The notes below the pieces were generated by a model. It saw nothing but the letters and a program-made list of their open reading frames with translations, did not search any database and was not told the DNA's origin. 36,429 nucleotides of DNA, taken from positions 1 to 36,429 of the forward strand of contig JARRBY010000006.1 of the NCBI GenBank assembly GCA_029982795.1, in the 5' to 3' direction. The position numbers were made by a program, and so were the translations under genes. Origin of the DNA: Patescibacteria group bacterium (GTDB lineage Bacteria > Patescibacteriota > Patescibacteriia > Patescibacteriales > UBA12465). Shown one piece after another: positions 1-8,724 of this stretch; within the stretch, counting starts at the first letter, position 1, and every line of letters starts with the position of its first letter.

Positions 1-2142
1 GGCACTAATAATGAATTTGGTTTTGATTATCTGCGCGATAATATGGTTTATTCTCTTAGCCAAATGGTGCAAAGGTCACTGCATTATGCCATTGTTGATG
101 AAATTGATTCAATTTTAATTGATGAAGCGCGAACCCCGCTTATCATCTCCGCCCCGGCGGAAGAATCAGGTGATAGATATGCTCGTTTTGCCCGCATTGT
201 TGAAATGCTAAAAGAAGATGAGGATTATAATATTGATGAGAAAATGAAGGCGGCCACGTTAACTGACGCGGGTATTTCCAAGGTGGAGAAGATATTGGGT
301 ATGGGTAATATTTATGTAGAAGGAGGCGTGAAAGAAGTTCATCACTTAGAACAGGCGTTAAAGGCAAAAGTATTGTTTAAGCGTGATCGTGATTACGTGG
401 TAAAAGATGGCGAGATTTTAATTGTTGATGAGTTCACCGGTCGTTTGATGCCCGGTCGTCGTTATAGTGAGGGGTTGCATCAGGCAATAGAAGCAAAAGA
501 GGGAGTGGAAGTGAAGAAAGAATCACAAACCATGGCTACCATTACCTTTCAAAATCTTTTTCGCATGTACAAAAAATTATCCGGTATGACGGGAACCGCC
601 GCTACGGAAGCGGAAGAGTTTCATAAAATCTATAACTTAGATACGATTGTTATTCCGACCAATAAACCAAATATAAGGAAAGATTTAAATGATTTAATCT
701 ATCGGACTGAGGATGATAAGTTTAGAGCGGTTATCGCTGATGTGAAACGTCGCCATGAAAAAGGGCAACCGGTTTTAATCGGAACAATTTCTATTGAAAA
801 AAATGAAAAGTTAACTGAAATGATGGCGCGCGAAGGTTTGCATCCGGAAATGTTAAACGCAAAAAATCATCTTAAAGAAGCACAAATTATTGCTCAAGCT
901 GGGCGCAAAGGGGCAATTACACTAGCGACTAATATGGCCGGTCGGGGAGTTGATATTATTTTAGGCGGTAATCCTCCCGACAAGGCAGAGCAAGAGGAGG
1001 TAAAGGCTTTGGGCGGACTTCATGTGATTGGGACCGAACGGCACGAATCAAGAAGAATTGATAATCAGTTGCGAGGTCGAGCCGGTCGTCAGGGTGATCC
1101 GGGTTCATCTCAATTCTATGTTTCAACCGAAGATGACCTGATGCGTATTTTTGGGGGTGACCGCATGAAAAATCTAATGAATACTCTCAAAGTTCCCGCT
1201 GATATGCCCATTGAAAACAAAATCATTTCCAATTCCATTGAAAGTGCTCAGAAAAAAGTGGAGGGCAATAACTTTGACATGAGAAAACACTTGGTGGAGT
1301 ATGATGATGTTATCAATAAACAGAGAATGGCTATTTATGCCCGTCGCCGGGAGATTATAGAAATAAGTGAAACGGAAGAAGAGGCCGGAAAGCGAACTTT
1401 ATCAGATATTATTTTAGAGATGGTCCAAGACGAGATTGAAGCGGTGGTTAATTTTCACACAACAGCGGAAAATACTAAGGATTGGAATATTGCTGAAATT
1501 TATGAGACAATGTGTACGGTTTTTGCCTTTGGGACTGAGTTAAAGACCAGTTTGGAAGAAATTGCGGCCGCTGCTTATAAACCGGAAGAGCTCAGAGCCA
1601 AACTTATCACTTTTTTGCAAACAGAAATTAAGGAACGCTATAAAAATCTAAAAGATTTGTTTCAGGCGGCTAATTTAAATTTCAAAGACGTTGAGAAGGG
1701 AATACTAATTCGCAGTATTGATCAACTTTGGGTAGAACACTTGGAAACTATTGATTATTTACGTCGCGGTATCGGTTTACGCGGTTATGGTCAAAGAGAT
1801 CCGTTGGTTGAATACAAAAAAGAATCATATCGCTTGTATCAGGAATTATTGGGTTTGATTAAAAAAAATGTTGCTTATTCAATCTTTAAAACCGGTGAAG
1901 GTTTAGCGGAAGCGACCAAACGTCAAGAACAGATTAATGCGCTTCAGGCCTTTGCTAATAAACAAACAAAGAATTTGCAATTTAGTGGAGCCCAAAAGGA
2001 AATGCAAAAACAGGCAGAAGCACGTAATACGATTGATTTGGTAAGGGATAAAGTGAAAAATGAAGCGGGGGAAAAGGTGGGACGTAATGATCCCTGTCCT
2101 TGCGGTAGTGGCAAGAAATTTAAGAAGTGCCACGGGCAATAG
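1..2142 (+). CDS. secA: SecA preprotein translocase ATPase (5' end missing)
   Basis: SecA is the cytoplasmic ATPase that drives preproteins through the SecYEG channel. The reading frame is open from base 1, and the first visible residues, GTNNEFGFDYLRDNM, are the conserved SecA segment near residue 170-180 of full-length proteins. About 170 residues, including Walker A, therefore lie outside the window. Visible are the DEAD-like Walker B region (VDEIDSILIDEARTPL), the preprotein cross-linking domain (FTGRLMPGRR), helicase motifs (LATNMAGRGVDI, QLRGRAGRQGDPGSS) and the C-terminal zinc site CPCGSGKKFKKCHG, which binds SecB or ribosomes in other bacteria. The 713 visible residues fit a normal SecA of about 880. 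The first in-frame ATG at 43 is internal and is not the start. The gene is followed by tyrS after a 56-base gap with a possible promoter. Confidence 0.97.
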   Translation, partial: GTNNEFGFDYLRDNMVYSLSQMVQRSLHYAIVDEIDSILIDEARTPLIISAPAEESGDRYARFARIVEMLKEDEDYNIDEKMKAATLTDAGISKVEKILGMGNIYVEGGVKEVHHLEQALKAKVLFKRDRDYVVKDGEILIVDEFTGRLMPGRRYSEGLHQAIEAKEGVEVKKESQTMATITFQNLFRMYKKLSGMTGTAATEAEEFHKIYNLDTIVIPTNKPNIRKDLNDLIYRTEDDKFRAVIADVKRRHEKGQPVLIGTISIEKNEKLTEMMAREGLHPEMLNAKNHLKEAQIIAQAGRKGAITLATNMAGRGVDIILGGNPPDKAEQEEVKALGGLHVIGTERHESRRIDNQLRGRAGRQGDPGSSQFYVSTEDDLMRIFGGDRMKNLMNTLKVPADMPIENKIISNSIESAQKKVEGNNFDMRKHLVEYDDVINKQRMAIYARRREIIEISETEEEAGKRTLSDIILEMVQDEIEAVVNFHTTAENTKDWNIAEIYETMCTVFAFGTELKTSLEEIAAAAYKPEELRAKLITFLQTEIKERYKNLKDLFQAANLNFKDVEKGILIRSIDQLWVEHLETIDYLRRGIGLRGYGQRDPLVEYKKESYRLYQELLGLIKKNVAYSIFKTGEGLAEATKRQEQINALQAFANKQTKNLQFSGAQKEMQKQAEARNTIDLVRDKVKNEAGEKVGRNDPCPCGSGKKFKKCHGQ

Positions 2143-2152
2143 AAAATTTAAT

Positions 2153-2182
2153 TTTACGTTAAAAGGTAAATTAACTTATAAT
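2153..2182 (+). promoter_or_regulatory. Candidate sigma-70 promoter for tyrS
   Basis: A perfect -10 TATAAT lies at 2177-2182. A weak -35-like TTTACG at 2153-2158 is 18 bases upstream. Transcription would begin around 2189, leaving a leader of only about 10 bases before the tyrS ATG at 2199. The -35 match is poor, so the call rests mostly on the -10 box and its position. Confidence 0.45.
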
Positions 2183-2198
2183 AAAAATAAAATTTTAT

Positions 2199-3407
2199 AT
2201 GACGATTGCGGAAAAAACAAAAAAAGTTGACGAAATATTGCATCGTGGTGTAATTAAACAAATTTTACCGACTGAAGAAGAGTTTAGAGAGAAGTTAATA
2301 AATAGTACTCTGCGTTTTTATATCGGAGCTGACCCCACTTCAACGGCGCTTCATCTAAGCCATGCTAAAAATTATCTGTTACTGGAAGAGTTTCGTCAGT
2401 TAGGGCATGAGGTGATTGTTTTAATTGGTGATTTTACCGCTCGGATTGGTGATCCAACCGGCAAAGAGACAGCCAGACAGCAATTAACCCGAGCTTTGGT
2501 AGAAAAGAATGTTGCTGGTTGGGTTGAGCAAATTAAACCTTTGTTGGATTTTAACGCTAAAGAAAATCCTCCCCTTATTAAATATAATCACGATTGGTTA
2601 TCACAGTTGACGATGGAAGATGTGGTTAGTTTGGCGGCCAACGTTACCGTGCAACAGATGTTAGAGCGTGACATGTTTGAGAAAAGAATGCGGGCATCTA
2701 AACCAATTTATCTTCATGAATTTCTCTATCCTCTGATGCAGGGTTATGATAGCGTCGCTTTAGACGTTGATGTTGAGCTTTGCGGAACGGATCAAACTTT
2801 TAACGCCTTAATGGGGAGAACTTTGTTGAAAAAAATGAAGAATAAGGAGAAATTCGTGGTAGCGGTTAATTTAATGGAGAATCCGGAAACCGGCGAGTTA
2901 ATGTCCAAGAGTCGGGGAACTGGGATCTTTTTAGATTTTTCCGCCGCTAATATGTATGGCGCTATTATGGCACAACCTGATGTGATGTCAGAAGTTTTTT
3001 TGGTTAATAATACCAGGTTGCCTCTGGGGGAAATAGTGCGTTTAGAAAAAGATTTAAGCCCGAAGGATTTTAAAATGAGAGCTGCTTATGAAGTGGTGAA
3101 GATATTAAAGGGAGAAAAGGCGGCGCAGGCGGCTCAAGCTGATTTTGTCAGTAAGTTTCAAAAGAAAGAGATTCCTGTTAAAATGGCTGAAATTAGTTTA
3201 GGTGATAGTAAAACGGATTTGCTTTCTATTTTAAAGCAGTGTTTGCCTACTTTAAGTAACAGTGAACTTCGTCGTTTGGTAGAGCAAGGAGGCGTGAAGA
3301 TAGACGGCAAGGAAGCAAAACTTGATGTTAAGGAAGAAATTGATATTCCGGTAACAGGGTTGGTGTTAAAGGTGGGGAAACTTAATTGGTTTCGTTTGAA
3401 AAGATAA
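2199..3407 (+). CDS. tyrS: Tyrosyl-tRNA synthetase
   Basis: This class I synthetase attaches tyrosine to tRNA-Tyr in the cytoplasm. The class I HIGH signature appears as HLSH (residues 52-55) after GADPTS, and the second signature as MSKS (235-238). The KMSKS form resembles the TyrZ-type bacterial enzymes rather than the KFGKT form of the classical TyrS. The tyrosine-pocket region includes CGTDQTFNALMGR near residue 195-207. The C-terminal 60 residues form an S4 RNA-binding domain (LSNSELRRLVEQGGVKIDG). The length of 402 residues is normal. No Shine-Dalgarno sequence precedes the ATG. The gene ends 27 bases before ileS, so the two may be cotranscribed. Confidence 0.95.
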   Translation: MTIAEKTKKVDEILHRGVIKQILPTEEEFREKLINSTLRFYIGADPTSTALHLSHAKNYLLLEEFRQLGHEVIVLIGDFTARIGDPTGKETARQQLTRALVEKNVAGWVEQIKPLLDFNAKENPPLIKYNHDWLSQLTMEDVVSLAANVTVQQMLERDMFEKRMRASKPIYLHEFLYPLMQGYDSVALDVDVELCGTDQTFNALMGRTLLKKMKNKEKFVVAVNLMENPETGELMSKSRGTGIFLDFSAANMYGAIMAQPDVMSEVFLVNNTRLPLGEIVRLEKDLSPKDFKMRAAYEVVKILKGEKAAQAAQADFVSKFQKKEIPVKMAEISLGDSKTDLLSILKQCLPTLSNSELRRLVEQGGVKIDGKEAKLDVKEEIDIPVTGLVLKVGKLNWFRLKR

Positions 3408-3434
3408 ATTTTTTTAAATAAAGAATGTTTAATT

Positions 3435-6368
3435 ATGTTGCCACAACAAAAAAATCAAGATATTAAAAATCAAATTTCTAGGCAAGAGGAAATAACTTTG
3501 TCTTTTTGGCAAAGAAATAAAATTTTTGAAAAATCAGTTGCTAAGGAAGCGCCACAAGGAAACTATTCTTTTTACGATGGTCCTCCTTTTGCTACTGGCA
3601 CGCCTCATTATGGACACTTGGTTTCAAGTATTATGAAAGATGTGGTCCCCCGCTACTTTACCATGCAGGGCTATAGGGTCAAACGTCGTTGGGGTTGGGA
3701 TTGTCACGGTTTACCCATTGAAAATATCGTTGAGAAAGAAATGGGTATTGAGCGCAAGAAAGAAATTGAAGAGATTGGCGTGGGAAAATTTAATGATATT
3801 TGTCGCAGTAAAGTTATGACCTATGCTGCTGACTGGGAGCGGATTATCGCTCGTTTGGGTCGTTTTGTTGATATGAAAAATCCTTATCGCACCATGGATC
3901 TAGATTTTATGGAATCAATTTGGTGGGTTTTTAAAACACTCTGGGACAAAGATTTAATTTATCAAGATTACCGTTCCATGCATATTTGTCCGCGTTGCGA
4001 GACTACTTTGTCGCAGTCGGAAGTTTCCGAAGGATATCGGGATATTAAAGATTTAAGCGCTACGGTGGAGTTTGAATTAGAAGCTGAACCGGGTACCTAT
4101 ATTTTAGCTTGGACTACTACCCCTTGGACTTTAATTGGTAATGTTGCTTTAGCGGTAGGGGTAAATATAGATTATATAAAAGTGAGACAGGCGGGAAAAA
4201 ATTATATTGTAGCCAAAGAAAGACTGGCTGATGTTTTTAAAGATAAAGAATATGAAGTGTTATCTGAATTTCAGGGCGAAGTTTTAGTTGGTCAAAAATA
4301 TAAACCTCTTTTTGATTATTATGCCCGTCAGACTGATTTGGAAAATAAGGAGAATGGTTGGCAGGTATACGCGGCCGATTTTGTGACAACCGAAGAGGGA
4401 ACGGGGGTGGTTCATATCGCACCTGCCTTTGGTGAGGATGATATGAGTTTAGGCAAGGAAAAGAACTTGCCTTTTGTGCAACACGTGGCTCTTGATGGTC
4501 ATTTTAAAGAGGAGGTCGTTGATTTTAAAGGTTTGAATGTTAAACCCCTGGGTGATCATATGGCGACCGATATTGAGATTATAAAATATTTAGCCACTAA
4601 GGAATTGCTTTTTTCTAAAGCAAAATACGAACATAGTTACCCGCATTGTTGGCGCTGTGATACCCCCCTTATTAACTACGCTACTTCATCTTGGTTTGTT
4701 AGTGTTTTAAAATTAAAGGAAAGATTGTTAGCAACCGCTCAGGAAATTAATTGGTTTCCTCGTCATATTAAAGAGGGGCGCTTTGGCAATTGGTTAGAGG
4801 GAGCACGTGATTGGTCAATTTCACGTCAGCGTTTTTGGGCGAGTGTGATTCCGATTTGGGTTTGTGATAAATGTGAACATCATCAGGTGGTTGGTAGTGT
4901 GGCTGAGCTTGAGGCTTTAAGTGGTGTTTCCGGTATTTCTGATATTCATAAGGATAAAGTTGATCCAATTACTTTTGCTTGTTCTCAGTGTGGGGGGACT
5001 ATGCATCGCGTTCCCGATGTTTTAGATTGTTGGTTTGAGTCTGGTTCCATGCCCTATGCGCAGATGCATTATCCGTTTGCTAATCAGGAGCAAATGGAAA
5101 CTAGTTTTCCCGCCCAGTTTATCGCTGAAGGGGTTGATCAGACACGAACGTGGTTTTATTATCTTCAGGTTATTGCTGCCGGTGTAAAAGATAGCCGGGC
5201 TTTTGAAAATGTGATTGTAAATGGCATTGTTTTAGCGGAAGATGGCAAGAAAATGTCAAAGAAGTTAAAGAATTATCCTGATCCAAGTTTAGTTTTGGAC
5301 AAATATGGAGCGGATGCGTTACGGATGTATTTATTAGCTTCACCGGTGATGGCCGCGGAGAATATTAATTTTAGTGAAAAGGGAGTAGAGGAATCACTGC
5401 GCAAAAATGTCATGTTATTACAAAATATTTATAAGTTCTATGAACTTTATGCGTCGACAGAAGAAAAGATAGATGATTATAAAGCTAGAGCCCAGGCAAG
5501 TGAAAATATTTTGGATAAGTGGTTATTAGCTAAGTTTTCAGTTTTGGTTGCTGAAGTTGAAAGTGCGATGCAATCATATAATTTAGCAAAAGCGGTCCGT
5601 CCGATTACGGAGTTTATTGATGAATTTTCTACTTGGTATTTGCGCCGTAGCCGTGATCGCTTTAAAGCGGAAGAACGGGAAGAACGTCTTCTTGTTTTAG
5701 CGGTAACAAAATATTTATTAATTGAATTAGCTAAGGTTATTGCTCCGTTTATGCCTTTTTTAGGGGAGTATCTGTGGCAAGTAGTTTCGGGGTATGATTA
5801 TAAGGAGGAAAATAGGAGTGTGCATTTAGAAAATTGGGTTAAATTAGATTATCAAAAAAATGAGGAAGTCTTAGCGGCGATGGAACAAGTTCGGAAAATA
5901 GTGGAAAGTGGTTTGGCGGCTCGAGATAGTGCGGGGATTAAAATTAGGCAGATGTTAGCCGGCGCGAAAGTACAAATACCAAAAAAGTTAGAACAAAGTT
6001 ATCAAGCTTTAATTAAAGATGAGTTAAATTTAGCTAGTTTAGATATAGAAATTAAAGAGGGAAGTGATATTACCGTCAGTTTGGATACTAATATTACTCC
6101 CGAGTTAAAGGCCGAAGGAATAAAGCGAGAGTTAGTTAGATTTATCAATCGTTTGCGTAAGAATTCGGGACTTAGTTTGCAGGATAAGACGCTGACTATT
6201 ATTTCTGGCAACGAAGCAATTTCTGCACTTGTTTCCAAGTTTGCCTCTTCTATTGCGCTTGATACTTCCAGTCGTGAAGTTAGATTTAGGGTTGAGAAAC
6301 CGGAGGCTGATTTTAGTGATACTGTTAAAATTGACGGGGAAGAAGTGGTAATTTCTTTGCAGAAATAA
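3435..6368 (+). CDS. ileS: Isoleucyl-tRNA synthetase, eukaryote-like (type 2)
   Basis: This class I synthetase charges tRNA-Ile with isoleucine and proofreads valine. The HIGH signature is PHYGH (57-61) and the KMSKS signature is KMSKK (606-610). The CP1 editing domain lies between them and includes TTPWTL and the region around GTGVVHIAPAFGEDD. Several CxxC pairs occur (CPRC, CWRC, CDKC, CSQC), in the arrangement seen in the Thermus / eukaryote-like type 2 enzymes. Type 2 enzymes in other bacteria are often naturally tolerant of mupirocin; that is family knowledge, not seen here. The anticodon-binding domain follows the KMSKK loop, and the protein ends without an obvious C-terminal zinc finger. 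Its 977 residues are normal for type 2. Confidence 0.95.
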   Translation: MLPQQKNQDIKNQISRQEEITLSFWQRNKIFEKSVAKEAPQGNYSFYDGPPFATGTPHYGHLVSSIMKDVVPRYFTMQGYRVKRRWGWDCHGLPIENIVEKEMGIERKKEIEEIGVGKFNDICRSKVMTYAADWERIIARLGRFVDMKNPYRTMDLDFMESIWWVFKTLWDKDLIYQDYRSMHICPRCETTLSQSEVSEGYRDIKDLSATVEFELEAEPGTYILAWTTTPWTLIGNVALAVGVNIDYIKVRQAGKNYIVAKERLADVFKDKEYEVLSEFQGEVLVGQKYKPLFDYYARQTDLENKENGWQVYAADFVTTEEGTGVVHIAPAFGEDDMSLGKEKNLPFVQHVALDGHFKEEVVDFKGLNVKPLGDHMATDIEIIKYLATKELLFSKAKYEHSYPHCWRCDTPLINYATSSWFVSVLKLKERLLATAQEINWFPRHIKEGRFGNWLEGARDWSISRQRFWASVIPIWVCDKCEHHQVVGSVAELEALSGVSGISDIHKDKVDPITFACSQCGGTMHRVPDVLDCWFESGSMPYAQMHYPFANQEQMETSFPAQFIAEGVDQTRTWFYYLQVIAAGVKDSRAFENVIVNGIVLAEDGKKMSKKLKNYPDPSLVLDKYGADALRMYLLASPVMAAENINFSEKGVEESLRKNVMLLQNIYKFYELYASTEEKIDDYKARAQASENILDKWLLAKFSVLVAEVESAMQSYNLAKAVRPITEFIDEFSTWYLRRSRDRFKAEEREERLLVLAVTKYLLIELAKVIAPFMPFLGEYLWQVVSGYDYKEENRSVHLENWVKLDYQKNEEVLAAMEQVRKIVESGLAARDSAGIKIRQMLAGAKVQIPKKLEQSYQALIKDELNLASLDIEIKEGSDITVSLDTNITPELKAEGIKRELVRFINRLRKNSGLSLQDKTLTIISGNEAISALVSKFASSIALDTSSREVRFRVEKPEADFSDTVKIDGEEVVISLQK

Positions 6369-6385
6369 GGAATTTATTGTATAAT
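6357..6385 (+). promoter_or_regulatory. Sigma-70-type promoter for the lemA-slipin-htpX unit
   Basis: TTGCAG (6357-6362) and a perfect TATAAT (6380-6385) are separated by 17 bases, the optimal spacing. The -35 box overlaps the end of ileS. Transcription would start near 6392, giving a leader of about 40 AT-rich bases before lemA. This supports a separate transcription unit starting at lemA. Confidence 0.65.
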
Positions 6386-6432
6386 TTGGTTAAGAAAAGG
6401 GTTAATTATAAAAAAATAATAATTAAAAAACT

Positions 6433-6996
6433 ATGAATGGATTATACATTGCCTTGGGCATTATTGTAATTATAGCAATTGCAGTTATTGCTCTTTATAA
6501 TGGCTTAATTAAATTAAAAAATCGCGTTGATGAAGCGTGGAGCGATATCGACGTGCAGCTTAAAAGACGTTATGATTTAATTCCTAATTTAGTGGAAACC
6601 GTGAAAGGTTATGCTGCTCATGAGAAAGAAACTTTAGAGAAGGTTATAACCGCTCGTAATGCGGCAATGAGTGCGCACAGTGCGGGAGATGCTAAAGCGC
6701 AAGGTGAGGCGGAAAATGCCTTAAGCGGAACTCTAAAATCAATTTTTGCGTTAGCGGAAAATTATCCGGATTTAAAGGCAAACCAGAACTTTTTAGAATT
6801 ACAAAGAGAGTTATCTGACACGGAGAATAAGATTCAAGCGGCAAGACGATTCTATAACGGTAATGTTCGTGATTTTAACACTAAGATTCAAACTTTCCCC
6901 AATAATATAATTGCCGGTTGGCTTAAATTCAGTGAACGTAAATTTTTTGAAATTGAAGATGAAGTAGAAAAGCAAAAGGTTGATGTGAAATTTTAA
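6433..6996 (+). CDS. lemA: LemA family membrane-anchored protein
   Basis: LemA proteins are small bacterial membrane proteins of uncertain biochemical role, often encoded next to HtpX proteases. An N-terminal membrane segment occupies roughly residues 4-24 ([18 protein letters not shown]). It is followed by the family hallmark [32 protein letters not shown] and a long helical domain with the [17 protein letters not shown] signature near residue 130. The length of 187 residues is typical. The N terminus is probably short and periplasmic with a cytoplasmic helical bundle, although topology is inferred. It is the first gene after a clear promoter, followed by a slipin and htpX, which suggests a shared envelope-quality function. 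Confidence 0.93.
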   Translation: MNGLYIALGIIVIIAIAVIALYNGLIKLKNRVDEAWSDIDVQLKRRYDLIPNLVETVKGYAAHEKETLEKVITARNAAMSAHSAGDAKAQGEAENALSGTLKSIFALAENYPDLKANQNFLELQRELSDTENKIQAARRFYNGNVRDFNTKIQTFPNNIIAGWLKFSERKFFEIEDEVEKQKVDVKF

Positions 6997-7028
6997 TTGA
7001 GGGCTTATTAATTTTTAATTATAAATAT

Positions 7029-7790
7029 ATGGGATGGCTGGTTTATTTAATTGTTTTAGTGTCTATTTTTTTTCTTTCTAGTCTAAAACAAATTAATCAA
7101 TACGAAAGAGGAGTGCGGTTTACCATGGGAAAATACAGTGGAATTATGGAACCGGGTTGGCGTTTTCTCTGGCCTGTTTTCCAAAGTTTTAAAAAAGTTG
7201 ATATGCGTGTTAAGGCGGTTGATGTACCTGATCAAAAAGCAATTACTCGTGATAATGTACCGGTTATGGTAAACGCGGTAATTTATTATAAAGTGGCGGA
7301 TGCTAATAAGGCGGTAATTGAAGTGGAGAATTTCTTTTATGCCATTTCTCAGTATGCGCAAACTACCATGCGTAATATAGTCGGGGAAGTTACTCTTGAT
7401 GAATTATTAACGCAAAGAGAAAATATTGCCGATAGAATCAGAGAAATTGTTGATAAGGAAACTGATGAGTGGGGGTTAAAGGTAAATAACGTAGAACTTA
7501 AAGATGTGTCTTTGCCATCTTCTATGGAGCGCACGATTGCTAAGCAGGCAGAAGCGGAAAGAGAGAAGCGGGCAGTAATTATTAATTCTGAGGGAGAAGT
7601 GGCGGCAGCGGCTAATATTTCAAAAGCGGCGGCAATGTTAGCTTCTTCTCAAGGGGCCCTTCATCTTAGAACTTTACAAGCGATGAATGATTTGTCATCA
7701 GATCAATCAAACACCGTTATCTTTATGACACCAATTGAAGTTTTAAAGGCCTTTGAGGGGTTTTCTAATCATTTAAAAAAATCGGAGTAA
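7029..7790 (+). CDS. SPFH/band 7 protein, slipin (stomatin-like)
   Basis: Slipins are membrane-bound SPFH-domain scaffolds that oligomerise and are often encoded with membrane proteases. The N-terminal hydrophobic segment (residues 2-18) is followed by the SPFH domain with YERGVRFTMGKY and GIMEPGWRFLWPVF, where the family typically has similar ERGVV and GPG motifs. The conserved stomatin stretch after the domain (ERTIAKQAEAEREKRAVIIN) is followed by an Ala-rich helical region (SEGEVAAAANISKAAAMLA) expected to mediate oligomerisation. The length of 253 residues is normal for slipins, and there is no NfeD partner gene next to it. An HflC-like role is an alternative, but the sequence matches slipins better. 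It sits between lemA and htpX on the same strand. Confidence 0.88.
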   Translation: MGWLVYLIVLVSIFFLSSLKQINQYERGVRFTMGKYSGIMEPGWRFLWPVFQSFKKVDMRVKAVDVPDQKAITRDNVPVMVNAVIYYKVADANKAVIEVENFFYAISQYAQTTMRNIVGEVTLDELLTQRENIADRIREIVDKETDEWGLKVNNVELKDVSLPSSMERTIAKQAEAEREKRAVIINSEGEVAAAANISKAAAMLASSQGALHLRTLQAMNDLSSDQSNTVIFMTPIEVLKAFEGFSNHLKKSE

Positions 7791-7822
7791 TTAAAAAATG
7801 TTTAATTAAGATTTTATAGACT

Positions 7823-8713
7823 ATGGCAACTTTGTATACGCATAGTGATAATAATCGTCGCAAAACCTGGGCTCTTTTGGCAGGGTTTTTTGTCTTTGTG
7901 ATTTTAGTCGGATATGTTTTCAGTGTTGCTTTGGAAAATACAACAATTTTATACATTGCGGTTATTATTAGTATTTTTTCCACTTTTTTTAGTTATTGGC
8001 AGAGTGATAAATTAGTTTTGTCTTTAAGTGGCGCTAAGGAACTGAAAACAGAAGATAATTTGGAATTATATCGCTTAGTAGAAAATCTTTGTATTGCCGC
8101 GGGTCTGCCATTACCAAGAATATATATTATCAGTGACCCTTCGCCGAACGCCTTTGCGACGGGAAGAGACAAGGAGCACGCTGTAATTGCCGTTACCACC
8201 GGTTTATTGACTCGTTTAGACAGGTCAGAGCTGGAAGGGGTGATTGCTCATGAATTATCACATATTGGAAATCGGGATATTTTATTAGCGACTTTAGTGA
8301 CGGTCTTGGTGGGTATGGTGGTATTACTGGCTGATTGGTTTAGGCGAATTTCTTTTTTTGGGCGTCATGATAGTGATAGCAAAAAAAATAATGTGCAACT
8401 TATTATGATGATAATTGCCATCGTGTTAGCAATTTTAGCTCCTTTTTTTGCTTATATGATGCAGTTTGCGATTTCTCGAAAACGGGAATATTTAGCTGAC
8501 GCTGATGCCGCTCTTTTAACTCGTTACCCCGAAGGTTTAGCCCGGGCGTTAGAAAAAATATCAACGGCGGAACCGTTAAAGTCGGCTAATCGAGCAACTG
8601 CTCATTTATATATCGCCTCTCCTTTGCAAAACAAAAAACAATTATTCGCTAACGCCTTGGCGACTCACCCGCCAATTAGCGAGAGAATTAAACGCTTAAG
8701 AGAAATGAATTAA
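7823..8713 (+). CDS. htpX: HtpX-like membrane zinc metalloprotease (M48)
   Basis: HtpX is an inner-membrane protease that cleaves misfolded membrane proteins on the cytoplasmic side. Two N-terminal membrane segments (about 15-35 and 42-58) are followed by the metalloprotease domain with HELSH at 143-147 (His143, Glu144, His147). A hydrophobic pair (about 153-171 and 191-215) precedes the third zinc ligand Glu222 in REYLADADAA. The length of 296 residues matches the family. It lies 32 bases downstream of the slipin gene. The operon partners suggest that LemA and the slipin assist or organise the protease, which is an inference from gene order. Confidence 0.95.
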   Translation: MATLYTHSDNNRRKTWALLAGFFVFVILVGYVFSVALENTTILYIAVIISIFSTFFSYWQSDKLVLSLSGAKELKTEDNLELYRLVENLCIAAGLPLPRIYIISDPSPNAFATGRDKEHAVIAVTTGLLTRLDRSELEGVIAHELSHIGNRDILLATLVTVLVGMVVLLADWFRRISFFGRHDSDSKKNNVQLIMMIIAIVLAILAPFFAYMMQFAISRKREYLADADAALLTRYPEGLARALEKISTAEPLKSANRATAHLYIASPLQNKKQLFANALATHPPISERIKRLREMN

Positions 8714-8724
8714 AAAAGAAAAAA

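Noticed and set aside
6402-6426. 8-base AT-only inverted repeat in the lemA leader
   Set aside because: TTAATTAT/ATAATTAA in highly AT-rich sequence is expected by chance and has no T run.
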